Assembly (NCBI GenBank): GCA_029961005.1
Contig: JASBVW010000127.1
Span: 1-5,126, forward strand
Direction of reading: 5' to 3'
Source of the DNA: Bacillota bacterium
GTDB lineage: Bacteria > Bacillota > UBA5301 > JASBVW01
DNA: 5,126 bases
The notes below the pieces were generated by a model. The model searched no databases. It was given only the letters and a program-made list of their open reading frames with translations, and was not told where the DNA came from. Both the position numbers and the translations under genes were made by a program. Below are positions 5,126 through 5,126 of this stretch, one piece after another (positions within the stretch are counted from its first letter, which is position 1; each line of letters starts with the position of its first letter).

Positions 5126-5126
5126 T

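Noticed and set aside
1..5126. tRNA, rRNA, CRISPR array, insertion sequence or attachment site
   Set aside because: I looked for cloverleaf arms, regularly spaced repeats, terminal inverted repeats with a transposase, and duplicated target sites, and saw none.

Overview
The window is GC-rich DNA from an endospore-forming member of the Firmicutes (Bacillota), probably one of the GC-rich, often thermophilic clostridial lineages. Five genes belong to spore formation, spore DNA protection or germination: sleB, ypeB, spoVT and two clear alpha/beta-type small acid-soluble spore proteins (SASPs). A third, divergent SASP-like gene is probably the sixth. The exact genus cannot be read from this sequence.

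Left side, + strand: the window opens inside the 3' end of a beta-strand-rich protein that ends in a C-terminal Phe, like an outer-membrane or surface beta-barrel (2-418). A clean intrinsic terminator follows (447-473). Next is the germination pair sleB-ypeB (564-1295 and 1311-2672), only 15 bases apart. It encodes the cortex-lytic enzyme SleB and its partner YpeB, behind a plausible sigma-G-type promoter at 491-520. A hairpin at 2672-2701 separates this pair from the convergent minus-strand genes; its T-tract serves the minus strand.

Right side, - strand, in transcription order: a LigD-type polymerase domain of non-homologous end joining (4232 to the right edge, incomplete); an SspF-like SASP whose start lies inside the end of ligD (4057-4251); a 104-residue SASP with an Ala/Gly/Gln tail (3665-3979); spoVT, the late forespore regulator (2994-3521); and a 75-residue SASP 28 bases behind spoVT (2738-2965).

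The genes fit one theme. SASPs coat and protect spore DNA, LigD repairs breaks when the spore revives, SpoVT tunes the sigma-G regulon that normally includes SASP and germination genes, and SleB/YpeB open the cortex at germination. Three intergenic regions contain a GYATR element 17-18 bases before an NANNCTA element, resembling the forespore sigma-G consensus, and a weaker fourth candidate lies inside ligD. This supports one shared forespore programme. The points most worth a second look are the ligD/SASP overlap, the SASP-like protein without the GPR protease site, the shared promoter pattern, and the beta-barrel-like protein in a spore-former.
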